Source of the DNA: Lactiplantibacillus mudanjiangensis
GTDB taxonomy: Bacteria; Bacillota; Bacilli; Lactobacillales; Lactobacillaceae
NCBI RefSeq assembly: GCF_005405385.1
Contig: NZ_BJDY01000004.1
Location: 434,001-498,000 of the forward strand
Direction: 5' to 3'
Length of the DNA stretch: 64,000 bases
Below are positions 53,068 through 62,296 of this stretch, one piece after another. The notes below the pieces were generated by a model. The model had not been told where the DNA came from, did no database searches, and saw nothing but the letters and a program-made list of their open reading frames with translations. Each line of letters opens with the position of its first letter. The stretch's first letter is position 1. The position numbers and the translations under genes were made by a program.

Positions 53068-54882
53068 ATGATGAAAATGCAACGAAGTTTAGTTGGATTG
53101 ATTAGTATGGCCGTTTTATTAGGTGGCGTTGTGGGTGCGTCAGCTAGTGCTAAAGTCACGTATGTTCGGGTGAAGCCAGAACTGACTAGGTTAGCTGTTT
53201 ACCCGAAGGTGCCTAAGACGGCCCATCAAGTAAAACTGGGGCATAAGCGGCAGTTGTCCGCCTATCAAGTTTACCAGGTGGTGCAACGGCGGCACGGATC
53301 AGGTGGTGAGTATGTTCAATTAAAAGGGCATGGGTGGCTGAAGCAAAATAAGACAGCCAAATTAACCCATGTGAAGTCAAATGGGACACTGGCGATTATT
53401 AAGCAGCAGGCGGCTAGGGGCACGTTAACTGCGAAGACAACCGTTAAGAAGTTAACGGTTAGTGTTAATGGGCCACAAGCGACTCAAAAGGTAATGCAGC
53501 ATAAGACGTTAACCGCGGCTAAAGCTAAGGCAGCGCATTTAAAGGTTACACAAGCGGCTCAGACCGATTTTGGTCAGTATTATTATGCACAAGGTAAAAG
53601 TGGTATTCATGGCTGGATCAAAGCCACAACGGTGAATCTAAGTATCACATTACCGGCCGATGCTGATACGGTGATTACGACACCTAAGCCCGTAGCGGTT
53701 GCCGCTGCGCCAACAGTTGGTATTACCGCGCCAATTAGTGTGGTGACACCAACTACACCAGTAACGACGCCAACTAAACCCGCTAATCAGACTAGCAGTT
53801 CAAGTCAATCTAATCAGAGTAGTGTCGCCACAAGTACGACTAGTAGTTCAACAACCAGTTCGAAAACGCCAGTTGTGACTAAGCCAGCCACCGCAATTAC
53901 TAGTGGGCCGTTGACTGAAGCACAAGCGATGGCGAAAATTAATGCGTTAATCACGCAAAACCATATTATGGGAACACTGTTGGTAACAAATGATGGGCCA
54001 GCTGGGGTTAAGGTAATGAACTATGGTGATGCGAATGTCACTAAAAAGATCCCAAATAGTACCAATCAACCTTATCCATTAGCATCGTTAGAAAAAGCGT
54101 TAACTGGGGCAGTGGTTCAGCACTTAATTAATGAGGGTAAATTGACGATGACCACATCATTAAGCCAATATTACCCACAAGTGCCATTTGCAAAAGATAT
54201 CACGATTCGGGAATTATTAGATCATACTTCCGGGATTAGAATGGGTGAACCAATCCCAACGCCACCGTTAACCAATGAGTCGGACCAAGTGGCGTTTACG
54301 ATTAGTCATTTAACATCTACAGATCAACATATTTGGAACTATTCGAACGCTAACTTCACGCTATTAGCTGGGATTATTGGTAAAGTAACTGGTAAAAGTT
54401 ACATGAGTAATTTACAAAGCGATGTCTTAACACCATTGGGAATGCAGCATACTTTCTTATATAATCAGATTCCAAGTAATTTGACGAATCCATTATCGTA
54501 TACAGACAATAACGGGCAGTCACAGCCTAATAATATTTCGACTGACTTGTTATCTAGCGAGTTGGGGTGTGGCAATGTTTATGCCAGCGTTGGGGATTAC
54601 TATACATTTATTAATAGTCTATTTACGGGTAAATTAGATGGGCAAGCTGGTTTCCAACAGCTATCAGATGGCCAACAGATCAAGTATTCTGGTGGGGTTT
54701 ATTATCGAGCTGGTAATACTGTACGGATTGGTGGCGCTGATAATGGGTTCCGTAGCTATTACTTTGGAACGAACAATGGCAAGGTTGCCGTAGTTTTGTT
54801 TGCAAATCAGGGTAATTGGAAAGGGGCAGATACGGTAGCCGAACAGATTCAAGATATTGTAAGCCAAAGTGAGAAATTTTAA
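53068..54882 (+). CDS. Secreted serine hydrolase (class C beta-lactamase/PBP fold), paralogue with Ser/Thr linker
   Basis: 604 residues from the ATG at 53068 behind GAGGGGGAG; the frame extends upstream to 52963 without support. Signal peptide RSLVGLISMAVLLGGVVG, two SH3-like modules (about 35-195; GHGWLKQNKT, GIHGWIKATT), then a Pro/Ser/Thr-rich linker (about 210-275) and the hydrolase domain from about 290. Nucleophile S340 and K343 (ASLEK), and an intact WNYSNANF motif, so it should be active, unlike the preceding copy, whose motif has changed. Likely surface bound; substrate unknown. Confidence 0.85.
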   Translation: MMKMQRSLVGLISMAVLLGGVVGASASAKVTYVRVKPELTRLAVYPKVPKTAHQVKLGHKRQLSAYQVYQVVQRRHGSGGEYVQLKGHGWLKQNKTAKLTHVKSNGTLAIIKQQAARGTLTAKTTVKKLTVSVNGPQATQKVMQHKTLTAAKAKAAHLKVTQAAQTDFGQYYYAQGKSGIHGWIKATTVNLSITLPADADTVITTPKPVAVAAAPTVGITAPISVVTPTTPVTTPTKPANQTSSSSQSNQSSVATSTTSSSTTSSKTPVVTKPATAITSGPLTEAQAMAKINALITQNHIMGTLLVTNDGPAGVKVMNYGDANVTKKIPNSTNQPYPLASLEKALTGAVVQHLINEGKLTMTTSLSQYYPQVPFAKDITIRELLDHTSGIRMGEPIPTPPLTNESDQVAFTISHLTSTDQHIWNYSNANFTLLAGIIGKVTGKSYMSNLQSDVLTPLGMQHTFLYNQIPSNLTNPLSYTDNNGQSQPNNISTDLLSSELGCGNVYASVGDYYTFINSLFTGKLDGQAGFQQLSDGQQIKYSGGVYYRAGNTVRIGGADNGFRSYYFGTNNGKVAVVLFANQGNWKGADTVAEQIQDIVSQSEKF

Positions 54883-54895
54883 ATAAGTATGAGTG

Positions 54896-54931
54896 GTCCA
54901 GTTGGAGATATTTCTGTAACTGGACTTTTTT
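54896..54931 (+). terminator. Terminator of the second serine hydrolase gene
   Basis: 8-bp stem GTCCAGTT/AACTGGAC with six T. Confidence 0.82.
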
Positions 54932-54961
54932 GTGGTTGCGTCTGCTAATAGAGTGTTACTT

Positions 54962-54970
54962 TGATATAAT
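54962..54970 (+). promoter_or_regulatory. Extended -10 promoter of wecB
   Basis: TGATATAAT with perfect TATAAT at 54965-54970, 35 bases before the start. Confidence 0.5.
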
Positions 54971-55004
54971 CAACGTAAAGATATTAGTGAGGGTGAATCT
55001 AAAA

Positions 55005-56117
55005 ATGAAAAAAATAAAAGTAATGACAATTTTTGGAACACGTCCAGAAGCAATAAAAATGGCACCAATCGTGTTGCAATTACAGAAACAATCCGATAAA
55101 TTTATTCCAGTAACGGTGGTTACGGCTCAACATCGAGAAATGCTGGATCAAGTTTTAGATATTTTTAAGATTAAACCAGACTATGATTTGAATATTATGA
55201 AACCAAATCAAACATTGGCGGGGATTACAAGTCGGGTATTAATGAAGCTAGATGAAATTATGGCAGAAGTTAAACCAGACATTGTTTTGGTACATGGGGA
55301 TACAACGACGACTTTTGCGGCCAGCATTAGTGCATTTTATCATCAAATTCCAGTGGGTCACGTTGAAGCCGGCTTGCGGACTTGGAACAAATACTCACCA
55401 TATCCAGAAGAAATGAATCGACAATTAACTGATGTGTTGGCCGATATGTATTTTGCACCAACAGAATTAAGTAAAGCTAATCTATTAAAAGAAAACCATG
55501 ATGAAGCTAACATTACGGTTACTGGGAATACAGCGATTGATGCCTTAAAACAAACGATTAGTGCGGATTATCATCATGATGCGTTAGATTTAGTTGAACC
55601 AGGGCATCGGATGATCCTGTTAACGATGCATCGACGTGAAAATCAAGGTGCACCGATGGAGTCAGTGTTTGCGGCTATTAAACGAGTTGTATTAAGTCAC
55701 CCCGACGTAGAAGTTGTTTATCCAGTACATTTGAGCCCAGCAGTTCAAACGGTGGCTAAGCGGATTTTAGGTGATACTGAACGGATTCATTTAATTGATC
55801 CTTTGGATGTTGTTGATTTTCATAATATGTCAGCCAGAAGTTATTTCATTATGACTGATTCTGGTGGTGTGCAGGAAGAAGCACCATCGTTGAATAAACC
55901 AGTGCTAGTCTTGAGAGATACTACTGAACGGCCAGAGGGTGTTACAGCTGGGACGCTTAAGTTAGTCGGTACTAATGGTGAAAAGGTTCAAAAAGCGATG
56001 GAAGCATTATTGGATAATCAAACTGAATATAATGAAATGGCTAAAGCTGAAAATCCTTACGGGGACGGTTATGCAGCTGGATATATTTTAGATGCGATTT
56101 TAAAAAAACTCAATTAA
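55005..56117 (+). CDS. wecB: UDP-N-acetylglucosamine 2-epimerase (non-hydrolysing)
   Basis: 370 residues from the ATG at 55005 (GTGAGGGTG upstream). The family pattern is clear: VMTIFGTRPEAIKMAP, VTAQHREMLDQVLDIF, VHGDTTTTFAA, HVEAGLRTWNKYSPYPEE, TGNTAIDAL and TDSGGVQEEAPSLNKPVLVL. It makes UDP-ManNAc for wall teichoic acid linkage units or surface polysaccharide. Its position before the polysaccharide cluster suggests the latter, but both are possible. Confidence 0.93.
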   Translation: MKKIKVMTIFGTRPEAIKMAPIVLQLQKQSDKFIPVTVVTAQHREMLDQVLDIFKIKPDYDLNIMKPNQTLAGITSRVLMKLDEIMAEVKPDIVLVHGDTTTTFAASISAFYHQIPVGHVEAGLRTWNKYSPYPEEMNRQLTDVLADMYFAPTELSKANLLKENHDEANITVTGNTAIDALKQTISADYHHDALDLVEPGHRMILLTMHRRENQGAPMESVFAAIKRVVLSHPDVEVVYPVHLSPAVQTVAKRILGDTERIHLIDPLDVVDFHNMSARSYFIMTDSGGVQEEAPSLNKPVLVLRDTTERPEGVTAGTLKLVGTNGEKVQKAMEALLDNQTEYNEMAKAENPYGDGYAAGYILDAILKKLN

Positions 56118-56197
56118 TGATGGAACTAGCTGTGAAAAGGTAGTATCATAATAGTTGACATGTGTACAATACAATTGCTGTTAAGCCTATACAGTGA

Positions 56198-56236
56198 AAA
56201 AGGTAGTGTGGTTTTAAATCACACTACCTTTTTATT
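56198..56236. terminator. Two-way terminator between wecB and the GT2 gene
   Basis: Stem AAAGGTAGTGTG/CACACTACCTTT with A- and T-runs, between convergent genes. Confidence 0.88.
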
Positions 56237-57173
56237 TTTGCTCTTTAACAATGTATTGTGGTCGATGCTTACTTTCAAGATAAATCTTACCAATATAGTT
56301 TCCGATAATTCCTAAACAAAATAGCTGAATACCACCGACAAGTAAAATAATGCAGACTAATGATGCCCAACCACCAACACTATTACCCCAGATTAACTTA
56401 CGGATAATAATAAAAACGATGCCAATGACAGACATAAAAGCAAAGAAACTTCCAATAAAAGTAGCAACTTTCAAAGGCACTTCAGAAAAATCGACAATTG
56501 CTTCTACTGAATAGTTCAGTAGTTGCCAGAAGGACCAGTGTGATTTGCCAGCTGAACGTGGAGTGTTTTCAAAGGTAATGTATTTAGTATTAAAGCCAAC
56601 CCAACTAAAAATACCTTTTGAGAAACGATTATATTCAGGTAATTCTAAAATGGCGTCAACCATCTGCCGAGTCATCAACCGATAATCCCGGGCATTGGGG
56701 ACAATTTGAATTTTAGAGATCTTATTAATAACTGAGTAAAAGGCTCTTGAAAAGAAGGATCGAATCGCCGGTTCGCCATGGCGACTTGCTCGTAATGTTC
56801 CCACACAGTCATATTGGCTATCTGACAAGATTTGAAACATTTCGGGTAATAGTGCAGGGGGGTCTTGCAAATCAACGTCCATGACTGCGACATAGTCTCC
56901 ATCCGCAACTTGCAGTCCAGCAGCCAGTCCAGCTTCTTTACCAAAATTACGGGAAAAGGACAAATAATGAACGGTTTCAGGATCAGTAGCTTGTAGTTGT
57001 TGTAATTTAGTTAATGTTTGATCGGTTGAGCCATCGTCAATGAAACGATACTCGTGAGTCACGTCTTGAAAGATGTCAGCGTGGTCACGAAAAACTTTTT
57101 CGACGGCTTGATAGAAAATATCAATGGTTAATTCCTCATTGTAACAGGGAACGATGAGGCTGATTTTAGGCAT
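56232..57173 (-). CDS. GT2-family membrane glycosyltransferase (GtrB/DPM1-like)
   Basis: 313 residues. GT-A domain with SLIVPCYNEE, RFIDDGSTDQTL and the DVDLQDPP metal-binding motif, then two membrane helices near the carboxy end (about 230-300), the layout of GtrB/YkcC-type enzymes that transfer a sugar from UDP- or dTDP-sugar to undecaprenyl phosphate. These activate a sugar for glycosylation of wall polymers outside the membrane. The partner flippase and GT-C transferase are not in the window. Confidence 0.87.
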   Translation of the reverse strand: MPKISLIVPCYNEELTIDIFYQAVEKVFRDHADIFQDVTHEYRFIDDGSTDQTLTKLQQLQATDPETVHYLSFSRNFGKEAGLAAGLQVADGDYVAVMDVDLQDPPALLPEMFQILSDSQYDCVGTLRASRHGEPAIRSFFSRAFYSVINKISKIQIVPNARDYRLMTRQMVDAILELPEYNRFSKGIFSWVGFNTKYITFENTPRSAGKSHWSFWQLLNYSVEAIVDFSEVPLKVATFIGSFFAFMSVIGIVFIIIRKLIWGNSVGGWASLVCIILLVGGIQLFCLGIIGNYIGKIYLESKHRPQYIVKEQK

Positions 57174-57295
57174 GCATTACACCTCCGATTCTATTAGTAG
57201 TTTTGTTTAATAGCTTACCATAAACGTATTTCAGATGTTTCAAAAGGCAATCCAATGTATAATTGACATTACTAAGTTAAGAGCGGAGCAGAATT

Positions 57296-58219
57296 ATGTT
57301 GAAATTAAAAGAACGTTATCCGAGGACGATGCAATGGTTTAGCATCTTAATTCGGCGATACAATCAAGCTAATGTCAGTAATAATGCCATTGTGATGGCG
57401 TATTATGCGTTGATGTCGATTGCACCCATTATTTTGATTGTGGGAAATATCGTCGCACGTTTTAACTTAAAAACAAGTGTAATCTTATCTTATGCCCAAG
57501 AGTTCATGCCAAGTAACATTTATCAAACGTTTAAACCAATCTTAGTTTCTTTCTTATCCGGTGGGGGTAATGGAAGTTTGTCAATTGGGATTGTGGTCTC
57601 AATTTGGTCGGCATCACAGATTATTGCGGCGATTCGGCGGAGCTTGAATGAAGCGTATGGAGTTAAGAATGCTCAAGGAGCGATTGTCACGCGACTGATG
57701 GCATTTTTGTTAACTTTGGGCCTATTAGTCCTGATTGTGATGCTAGCCATCTTCTTCACGCTTAGCCAGATTATTATGGATACCATTTTAGACTTAACTA
57801 ACACCTCACGATCTATTATTCCAGCTTGGTGGACCAAATTATTAGAAAATAAAAACTTGATCACATTTGTGGGGATGTTTGTATTAGCAATTCTACTTTA
57901 TTATTTTGTACCGAATGCGGCCGTGAAGTTGCGCTACATTTGGGTCGGAGCGGTAGTGACGGCAGTTGGTTGGATTGTCATTTCACAAGGGTTCCGAATC
58001 TATATTGAATTATTTGCGCGTCGGGTGACAACTTATCAAACAATCGGGAGTTTGATTGTGTTGATGTTCTGGTTAAATTTTTCGGGGATGTTGTTAATGT
58101 TTGGCGGGGTTGTGAATGCGACGCTACAAGAATGGTTTGAGCATGAGATCAAACCGAAGTCGCCACGAGTAATTCGACGAATTCGACGACATTGGAAAGC
58201 ACGGACGAAAAAAGACTAA
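57296..58219 (+). CDS. YihY/BrkB-family membrane protein
   Basis: 307 residues, about six hydrophobic segments, with the family motifs NNAIVMAYYALMSIAPI, SIWSASQIIAAIRRSLN and TYQTIGSLIVLMFWLN. The carboxy end is basic and cytosolic. Once annotated as ribonuclease BN, now regarded as a membrane protein of unknown transport-like role. Single gene; divergent from the GT2 gene. Confidence 0.88.
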   Translation: MLKLKERYPRTMQWFSILIRRYNQANVSNNAIVMAYYALMSIAPIILIVGNIVARFNLKTSVILSYAQEFMPSNIYQTFKPILVSFLSGGGNGSLSIGIVVSIWSASQIIAAIRRSLNEAYGVKNAQGAIVTRLMAFLLTLGLLVLIVMLAIFFTLSQIIMDTILDLTNTSRSIIPAWWTKLLENKNLITFVGMFVLAILLYYFVPNAAVKLRYIWVGAVVTAVGWIVISQGFRIYIELFARRVTTYQTIGSLIVLMFWLNFSGMLLMFGGVVNATLQEWFEHEIKPKSPRVIRRIRRHWKARTKKD

Positions 58220-58257
58220 CTCAAGTGGCAAGTGCCAATTGGGTTAGTCTTTTTAGT
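58214..58257. terminator. Two-way terminator after the YihY-type gene
   Basis: Long imperfect stem GACTAACTCAAGTGGCA/TGCCAATTGGGTTAGTC with T-run. Confidence 0.85.
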
Positions 58258-58494
58258 TTAGAGTCGACTATTGTAGATTAAGAAGCTGATGTAACAAACA
58301 TCACCATCTGGTAAATCATAGCCGGTGTTTTGGTTAGAGCCATCGTTTTCGTGTAAAACGGTGAATTCGCCATCGCCGTAGTCTTGTTTGTTCAAGTAAT
58401 TGGCTAACTTTTCGTCACATTCGGCCAAAGTCTTACCTGTGACCATGCGCCGATTCCAGCCACGGTGAATTGCGGTACCTTCAAGGTTAATCAT
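58258..58494 (-). CDS. Small conserved protein of unknown function
   Basis: 78 residues, no signal peptide. The pattern MVTGKTLAECDEKLANYL and YGDGEFTVLHEND suggests a compact alpha/beta fold. The start is behind a good AAGGGGGAAA site. No recognised family. Its own gene between two terminators or promoters suggests it is real. Confidence 0.6.
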   Translation of the reverse strand: MINLEGTAIHRGWNRRMVTGKTLAECDEKLANYLNKQDYGDGEFTVLHENDGSNQNTGYDLPDGDVCYISFLIYNSRL

Positions 58495-58731
58495 GAAAGT
58501 TTCCCCCTTACTTACAATTTTACTAACTAATTAAGTATACCGTAACTTGCGTTCAATGCTAGACCTTCACTGAAAATCGGTGGATTAATAAATAAGCGTA
58601 TTAAATGTTGGACATTTTGTGTATAATGGTGTTCGTGTGAAAAAATGATCGTTACTTTCAGAAAAGATATTTAACGTGACTGGATTCAAAAAATTAATCG
58701 GCGCAAATGGCGTCAATGGAGGAGAATTATT

Positions 58732-59445
58732 GTGATTCATCAGCTTCTGGCAGAATTTATGGGAACCGCTTTGATGATTATATTTGGTGTGGGTGTGCAC
58801 TGTAGTGAAGTTTTGAAAGGAACTAAATACCGGAATTCAGGTCATATCTTCGCGATTACAACTTGGGGTTTTGGGATTACGATTTCTTTATTTATTTTTG
58901 GTAATGTATGCATTAACCCGGCCATGGTCTTGGCGCAATGCTTACTAGGTAATATTTCTTGGGCAATGTTTATTCCTTATTCAATTGCCGAGGTTTTAGG
59001 TGGGGTTGTCGGTGCTGTGATCGTTTGGATCATGTACGCTGATCACTTTGCAGCTTCAGCTGATGAAATCTCTCCAATTACGATTCGGAACTTATTCTCA
59101 ACCGCACCAGCCGTACGGAACTTACCACGGAACTTCTTCGTCGAATTCTTCGATACATTTATTTTTATTTCTGGTATTTTAGCTATTTCTCAAGTGAAGA
59201 CGCCGGGGATCGTTCCGATTGGTGTTGGTCTGTTAGTTTGGGCGATTGGGATGGGTCTTGGTGGTCCTACTGGTTTCGCCATGAACCTTGCTCGAGATAT
59301 GGGTCCTCGGATTGCGCATGCAATCTTACCTATTAAGAACAAAGCTGATAGCGATTGGCAATACGGGATCATCGTTCCTGGGATTGCACCATTTATTGGC
59401 GCGGCCTGTGCGGCTTTGTTTATGCATAGTTTTTTTGGTGTTTAA
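58732..59445 (+). CDS. Aquaglyceroporin (MIP family, GlpF type)
   Basis: 237 residues with six helices and two half-helix loops. The first pore motif is NPA (residues 62-64), the second is NLA (185-187) in GFAMNLARDMGPR instead of NPA. Arg188 of the selectivity filter and Asp189 are kept. MIP channels carry water, glycerol and small polar solutes such as lactic acid in lactobacilli. The GTG start follows GGAGGAG. Single gene; no glycerol kinase nearby. Confidence 0.88.
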   Translation: MIHQLLAEFMGTALMIIFGVGVHCSEVLKGTKYRNSGHIFAITTWGFGITISLFIFGNVCINPAMVLAQCLLGNISWAMFIPYSIAEVLGGVVGAVIVWIMYADHFAASADEISPITIRNLFSTAPAVRNLPRNFFVEFFDTFIFISGILAISQVKTPGIVPIGVGLLVWAIGMGLGGPTGFAMNLARDMGPRIAHAILPIKNKADSDWQYGIIVPGIAPFIGAACAALFMHSFFGV

Positions 59446-59537
59446 TTTTTTTGCAAAAAAGAAGTGGATTGTTGTAAGATGATAAGCATATGTATGACCG
59501 TATAATTATTTTTGACAGTTAATCTTAGGAGGTTAAA

Positions 59538-60200
59538 ATGAAGTCTAAAATTGTAATAAATGAAAATTTGTTAATACGTATATTGAAAAAATACTTATTA
59601 ACCGCACTTTTAATTGGTGTGTTAGTTAGTGGTATCGGTGTTTATGCAAGTATGCGTCTACAGGCTAAAAGTTATACTTCTTCTGGTGAAATGGTTCAAA
59701 ATGATAATAATTATAATTTGATTTCTTCGTATCAACAATTTGTCACTTCAAAGAAGTTCTTGAAAATTATGGATGGCGAAATTGCTAAGAGTCATTGGAA
59801 AAATAAAACAACAAAAAAAGATTACGATTTGACAATAACCAAGGCTGCATCAAATAGTTCTAGTTCACCGTTTTTTACGCTGAATGTTTCAAGTGATGAT
59901 GCTGAATATTCAACATATTTAGCAGAGATTGGTATGAAGATGTTGGTTGCTAATATTGGTGAATATTTATCTGGTGCCAATATTTCAATTCTTTCCAACG
60001 CATCTGTAGGAAAGTTGAATACTTCGCATAAAAAAACATTTATGCTTGCAGTAATAGAATTTGTTATTGCTTTTTTAATAGCTAGTTTGTGGATGATTTA
60101 CAAAGAACTGTATTTAGGAAAAGTGAAGGACGAGGAATTTATTGCAGATGTTTTCCACTTGAATAATCTAGGTGTAATAGAAATGCCGGAAAAAAAATGA
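59538..60200 (+). CDS. Wzz/CapA-type polysaccharide co-polymerase
   Basis: 220 residues with one membrane helix near each end (about 20-38 and 168-188) and an outer domain between, the CapA/CpsC layout that sets chain length and activates the CpsD kinase. It is shorter in the amino part than usual. Start ATG behind TAGGAGGT. Forms an operon with the two following genes. Lower GC by eye than the housekeeping part, as is common for capsule loci. Confidence 0.75.
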   Translation: MKSKIVINENLLIRILKKYLLTALLIGVLVSGIGVYASMRLQAKSYTSSGEMVQNDNNYNLISSYQQFVTSKKFLKIMDGEIAKSHWKNKTTKKDYDLTITKAASNSSSSPFFTLNVSSDDAEYSTYLAEIGMKMLVANIGEYLSGANISILSNASVGKLNTSHKKTFMLAVIEFVIAFLIASLWMIYKELYLGKVKDEEFIADVFHLNNLGVIEMPEKK

Positions 60201-60226
60201 AAAATACAAAGTGGGAGATTTTCTAA

Positions 60227-60814
60227 ATGAATGCTATAAAAGAAGCAATTCGACGGATCAATATTGGCTTAGAAGGCGAATCCGTTACTAAAGTCATCAC
60301 TTTTGCAACACCAAACAACGTAATGGCACAATGCACTGTAATTGCGAATCTTGCAATTATGTACGGACAGGCAAAAGAGAAGACTATAATTGTAGATACT
60401 GATTTCGGTCATAATTCGTTTTCAGAGGCGTTTAAATTAAATACTCAACAAGGGTTAGCTGACTTCCTGAATAATGAAAATATGAAAAATCAATCAGTTA
60501 TTCATGAAGTACCAGGACAGAATGTCTCAATTATTACGCCCGGTAGTATTGAAGAAGGTGAAGCCGAGTTTTTAATAGGTGATCCGAAATTTAAGCATCT
60601 TATTATGGATTTATCGAAGCAATATGATCATGTTTTTATTAATTCGGCTCAATTTACGACTAAAAGTCAAAATAGCAATTTATTTGGAGTTTCCGATGGG
60701 ACTATTATTGTGAGCGAGTTGAATAAGACGGCAAAGAAAGATATCTTTAGAATGATTAAATTTTTCAAAAATGAACAAATTGAAATTTTGGGATATGTTA
60801 ATGCTAAGAGGTAA
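60227..60814 (+). CDS. CpsD-like ATPase with degenerate nucleotide-binding motifs
   Basis: 195 residues with the BY-kinase fold: Walker A' IIVDTD (54-59) is kept. The Walker A loop, normally PGEGKST, reads ATPNNVMAQCT (about 27-37), without G-K-S/T, and Walker B reads VFINSA (136-141) instead of a D-x-P type. The carboxy tyrosine cluster is absent; the protein ends GYVNAKR. So it should not autophosphorylate. Encoded right behind the CapA-like gene, it may be a structural or regulatory remnant. Confidence 0.75.
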   Translation: MNAIKEAIRRINIGLEGESVTKVITFATPNNVMAQCTVIANLAIMYGQAKEKTIIVDTDFGHNSFSEAFKLNTQQGLADFLNNENMKNQSVIHEVPGQNVSIITPGSIEEGEAEFLIGDPKFKHLIMDLSKQYDHVFINSAQFTTKSQNSNLFGVSDGTIIVSELNKTAKKDIFRMIKFFKNEQIEILGYVNAKR

Positions 60815-61965
60815 TGATGAGAAGCGAAAAGATTAAGCATTATGTGAGTGTTTTAATACTAGTAGTTATGATTGCTGCAGTAGCTTTCTTGATTTTGAAT
60901 TTGAGATCAAGTGATGATACACATTCAAAAGAAGTTGGTAAAAGCGATGTGTCTAAAAAGTCGTCATTAGATGATGCACTTACTCGCCAGACCACTATAG
61001 GTGTTAATAATTTAAAAAAAGATACCAGTCGAAAAAAGTTAAGCGATAATATTCAAGCGTTAACTAAAAAAAAGTTCATCGGAGCTTTTGTGGCGACGTC
61101 TGGAGAAAAAATAGCGTTTGCTGGACAATATGGATATGCAAATGCAACGTTGAAAAATACATTTAAGTTAAATAGTGTTTTTTTTGTTGGCGAGTATCAA
61201 AACTTTTTAAATACGGCGGCTATTTTTAAGCTTATTGAAAAGGGAAAGATTAATTCGAACGCCTCTTTAAAAAAATATATCGGAGTATCTAGTAATTTAA
61301 GCGTCAAAAGTTTTCTTGTGAATGGATCAGATTTATATTTGAAAAGACAAAATATAAATAGGGTTACGGCGAATGCTTCAACAAGGTATAATCTTAAGTA
61401 TCTTCATAAGTATTCAACGAAACCAACCGGGTATGTTTCTGCAGATAGCCTTATAAAAGCTGTTCTTATATCTAAAATCATGAACATGTCTTACCAACGA
61501 GCACTAAAGGCTTTGGTAATAACGCCACTTGGATTGGCGAATACACGCGTATATACAAATACTGCAACTTATGTGAATGATGTAAAAAGTTACAAGTATT
61601 CAACTGATAATGGGACTGTTCTGCAAGATACTATTTTACCAATGGACAAAACTTATTTTGCTACAAATCAGTTGCAAATGTCGGTTTCAGATGTACTGAT
61701 TTCTTCCAGCAAAATTATAAATAACTACTATTTTGCAAAAAAATATAATGTGAATTTCGAAAAAAGTATTAATAATATTAACGGTAATTACAAAATGACG
61801 ACAAATGATTTTAGTTTTTATAGTAATGTAATGGGGCAAATGTTTAGTCTTAAAGCTGCAAGGAATGGTTCCAAAATGTTGTTAACCGTGACAAATTATC
61901 CTAATAGAGAGATCAATATTCAAAGCGAATCGACTAAATTGTTTGATATTTTGAAAGACGATTAA
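60814..61965 (+). CDS. Membrane-anchored serine-hydrolase-like protein with lost catalytic residues
   Basis: 383 residues. One membrane helix (about 8-30) and an outer domain that follows the hydrolases at 51185 and 53068: AFVATSGEKIAFAGQYGYAN, LKKYIGVSSNLSVKSFL, ALVITPLGLANTRVY, QLQMSVSDVL. Where they have ASLQK or ASLEK, this protein has VGEYQNF, losing Ser and Lys; the Y-S-N motif is replaced by GYVSADS. Probably a binding or scaffold protein in surface polysaccharide assembly. Its ATG overlaps the stop of the CpsD-like gene. Confidence 0.7.
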   Translation: MMRSEKIKHYVSVLILVVMIAAVAFLILNLRSSDDTHSKEVGKSDVSKKSSLDDALTRQTTIGVNNLKKDTSRKKLSDNIQALTKKKFIGAFVATSGEKIAFAGQYGYANATLKNTFKLNSVFFVGEYQNFLNTAAIFKLIEKGKINSNASLKKYIGVSSNLSVKSFLVNGSDLYLKRQNINRVTANASTRYNLKYLHKYSTKPTGYVSADSLIKAVLISKIMNMSYQRALKALVITPLGLANTRVYTNTATYVNDVKSYKYSTDNGTVLQDTILPMDKTYFATNQLQMSVSDVLISSSKIINNYYFAKKYNVNFEKSINNINGNYKMTTNDFSFYSNVMGQMFSLKAARNGSKMLLTVTNYPNREINIQSESTKLFDILKDD

Positions 61966-62296
61966 GAATATCGGATAATTTCATTCAAACACTGAAGCTT
62001 GATCCTTATTTTATTATAGAAACGTTGACAAATCTTAGGATAATGTTAAATTTTAGTTTTATGGGGATGTGATTGATCACCGGTAATAGATGTTATCGTG
62101 GGCTACTCACATTCTAAATGGTACTCTGGAAAATTTGACGTCGTCTTAGGTGTGGAAACTTAAGTAGTATGGCTTAGAATCATTCCTGCAATTTAGCACT
62201 AGTTGCTCTTAAATGGAAGAATAACCGGTTTGTAGGGACTATTGAAATACCAAAAAGCAGTGAAAGTATAAGCTATTTTAAAAGGAGTGTTACATA
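61966..62296 (+). other. 331-bp gap inside the polysaccharide cluster
   Basis: No ORF of note. TTGACA at 62025-62030 with an AT-rich region 15-17 bases further may be a promoter for the next genes. No strong terminator or repeat was found. Confidence 0.4.
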
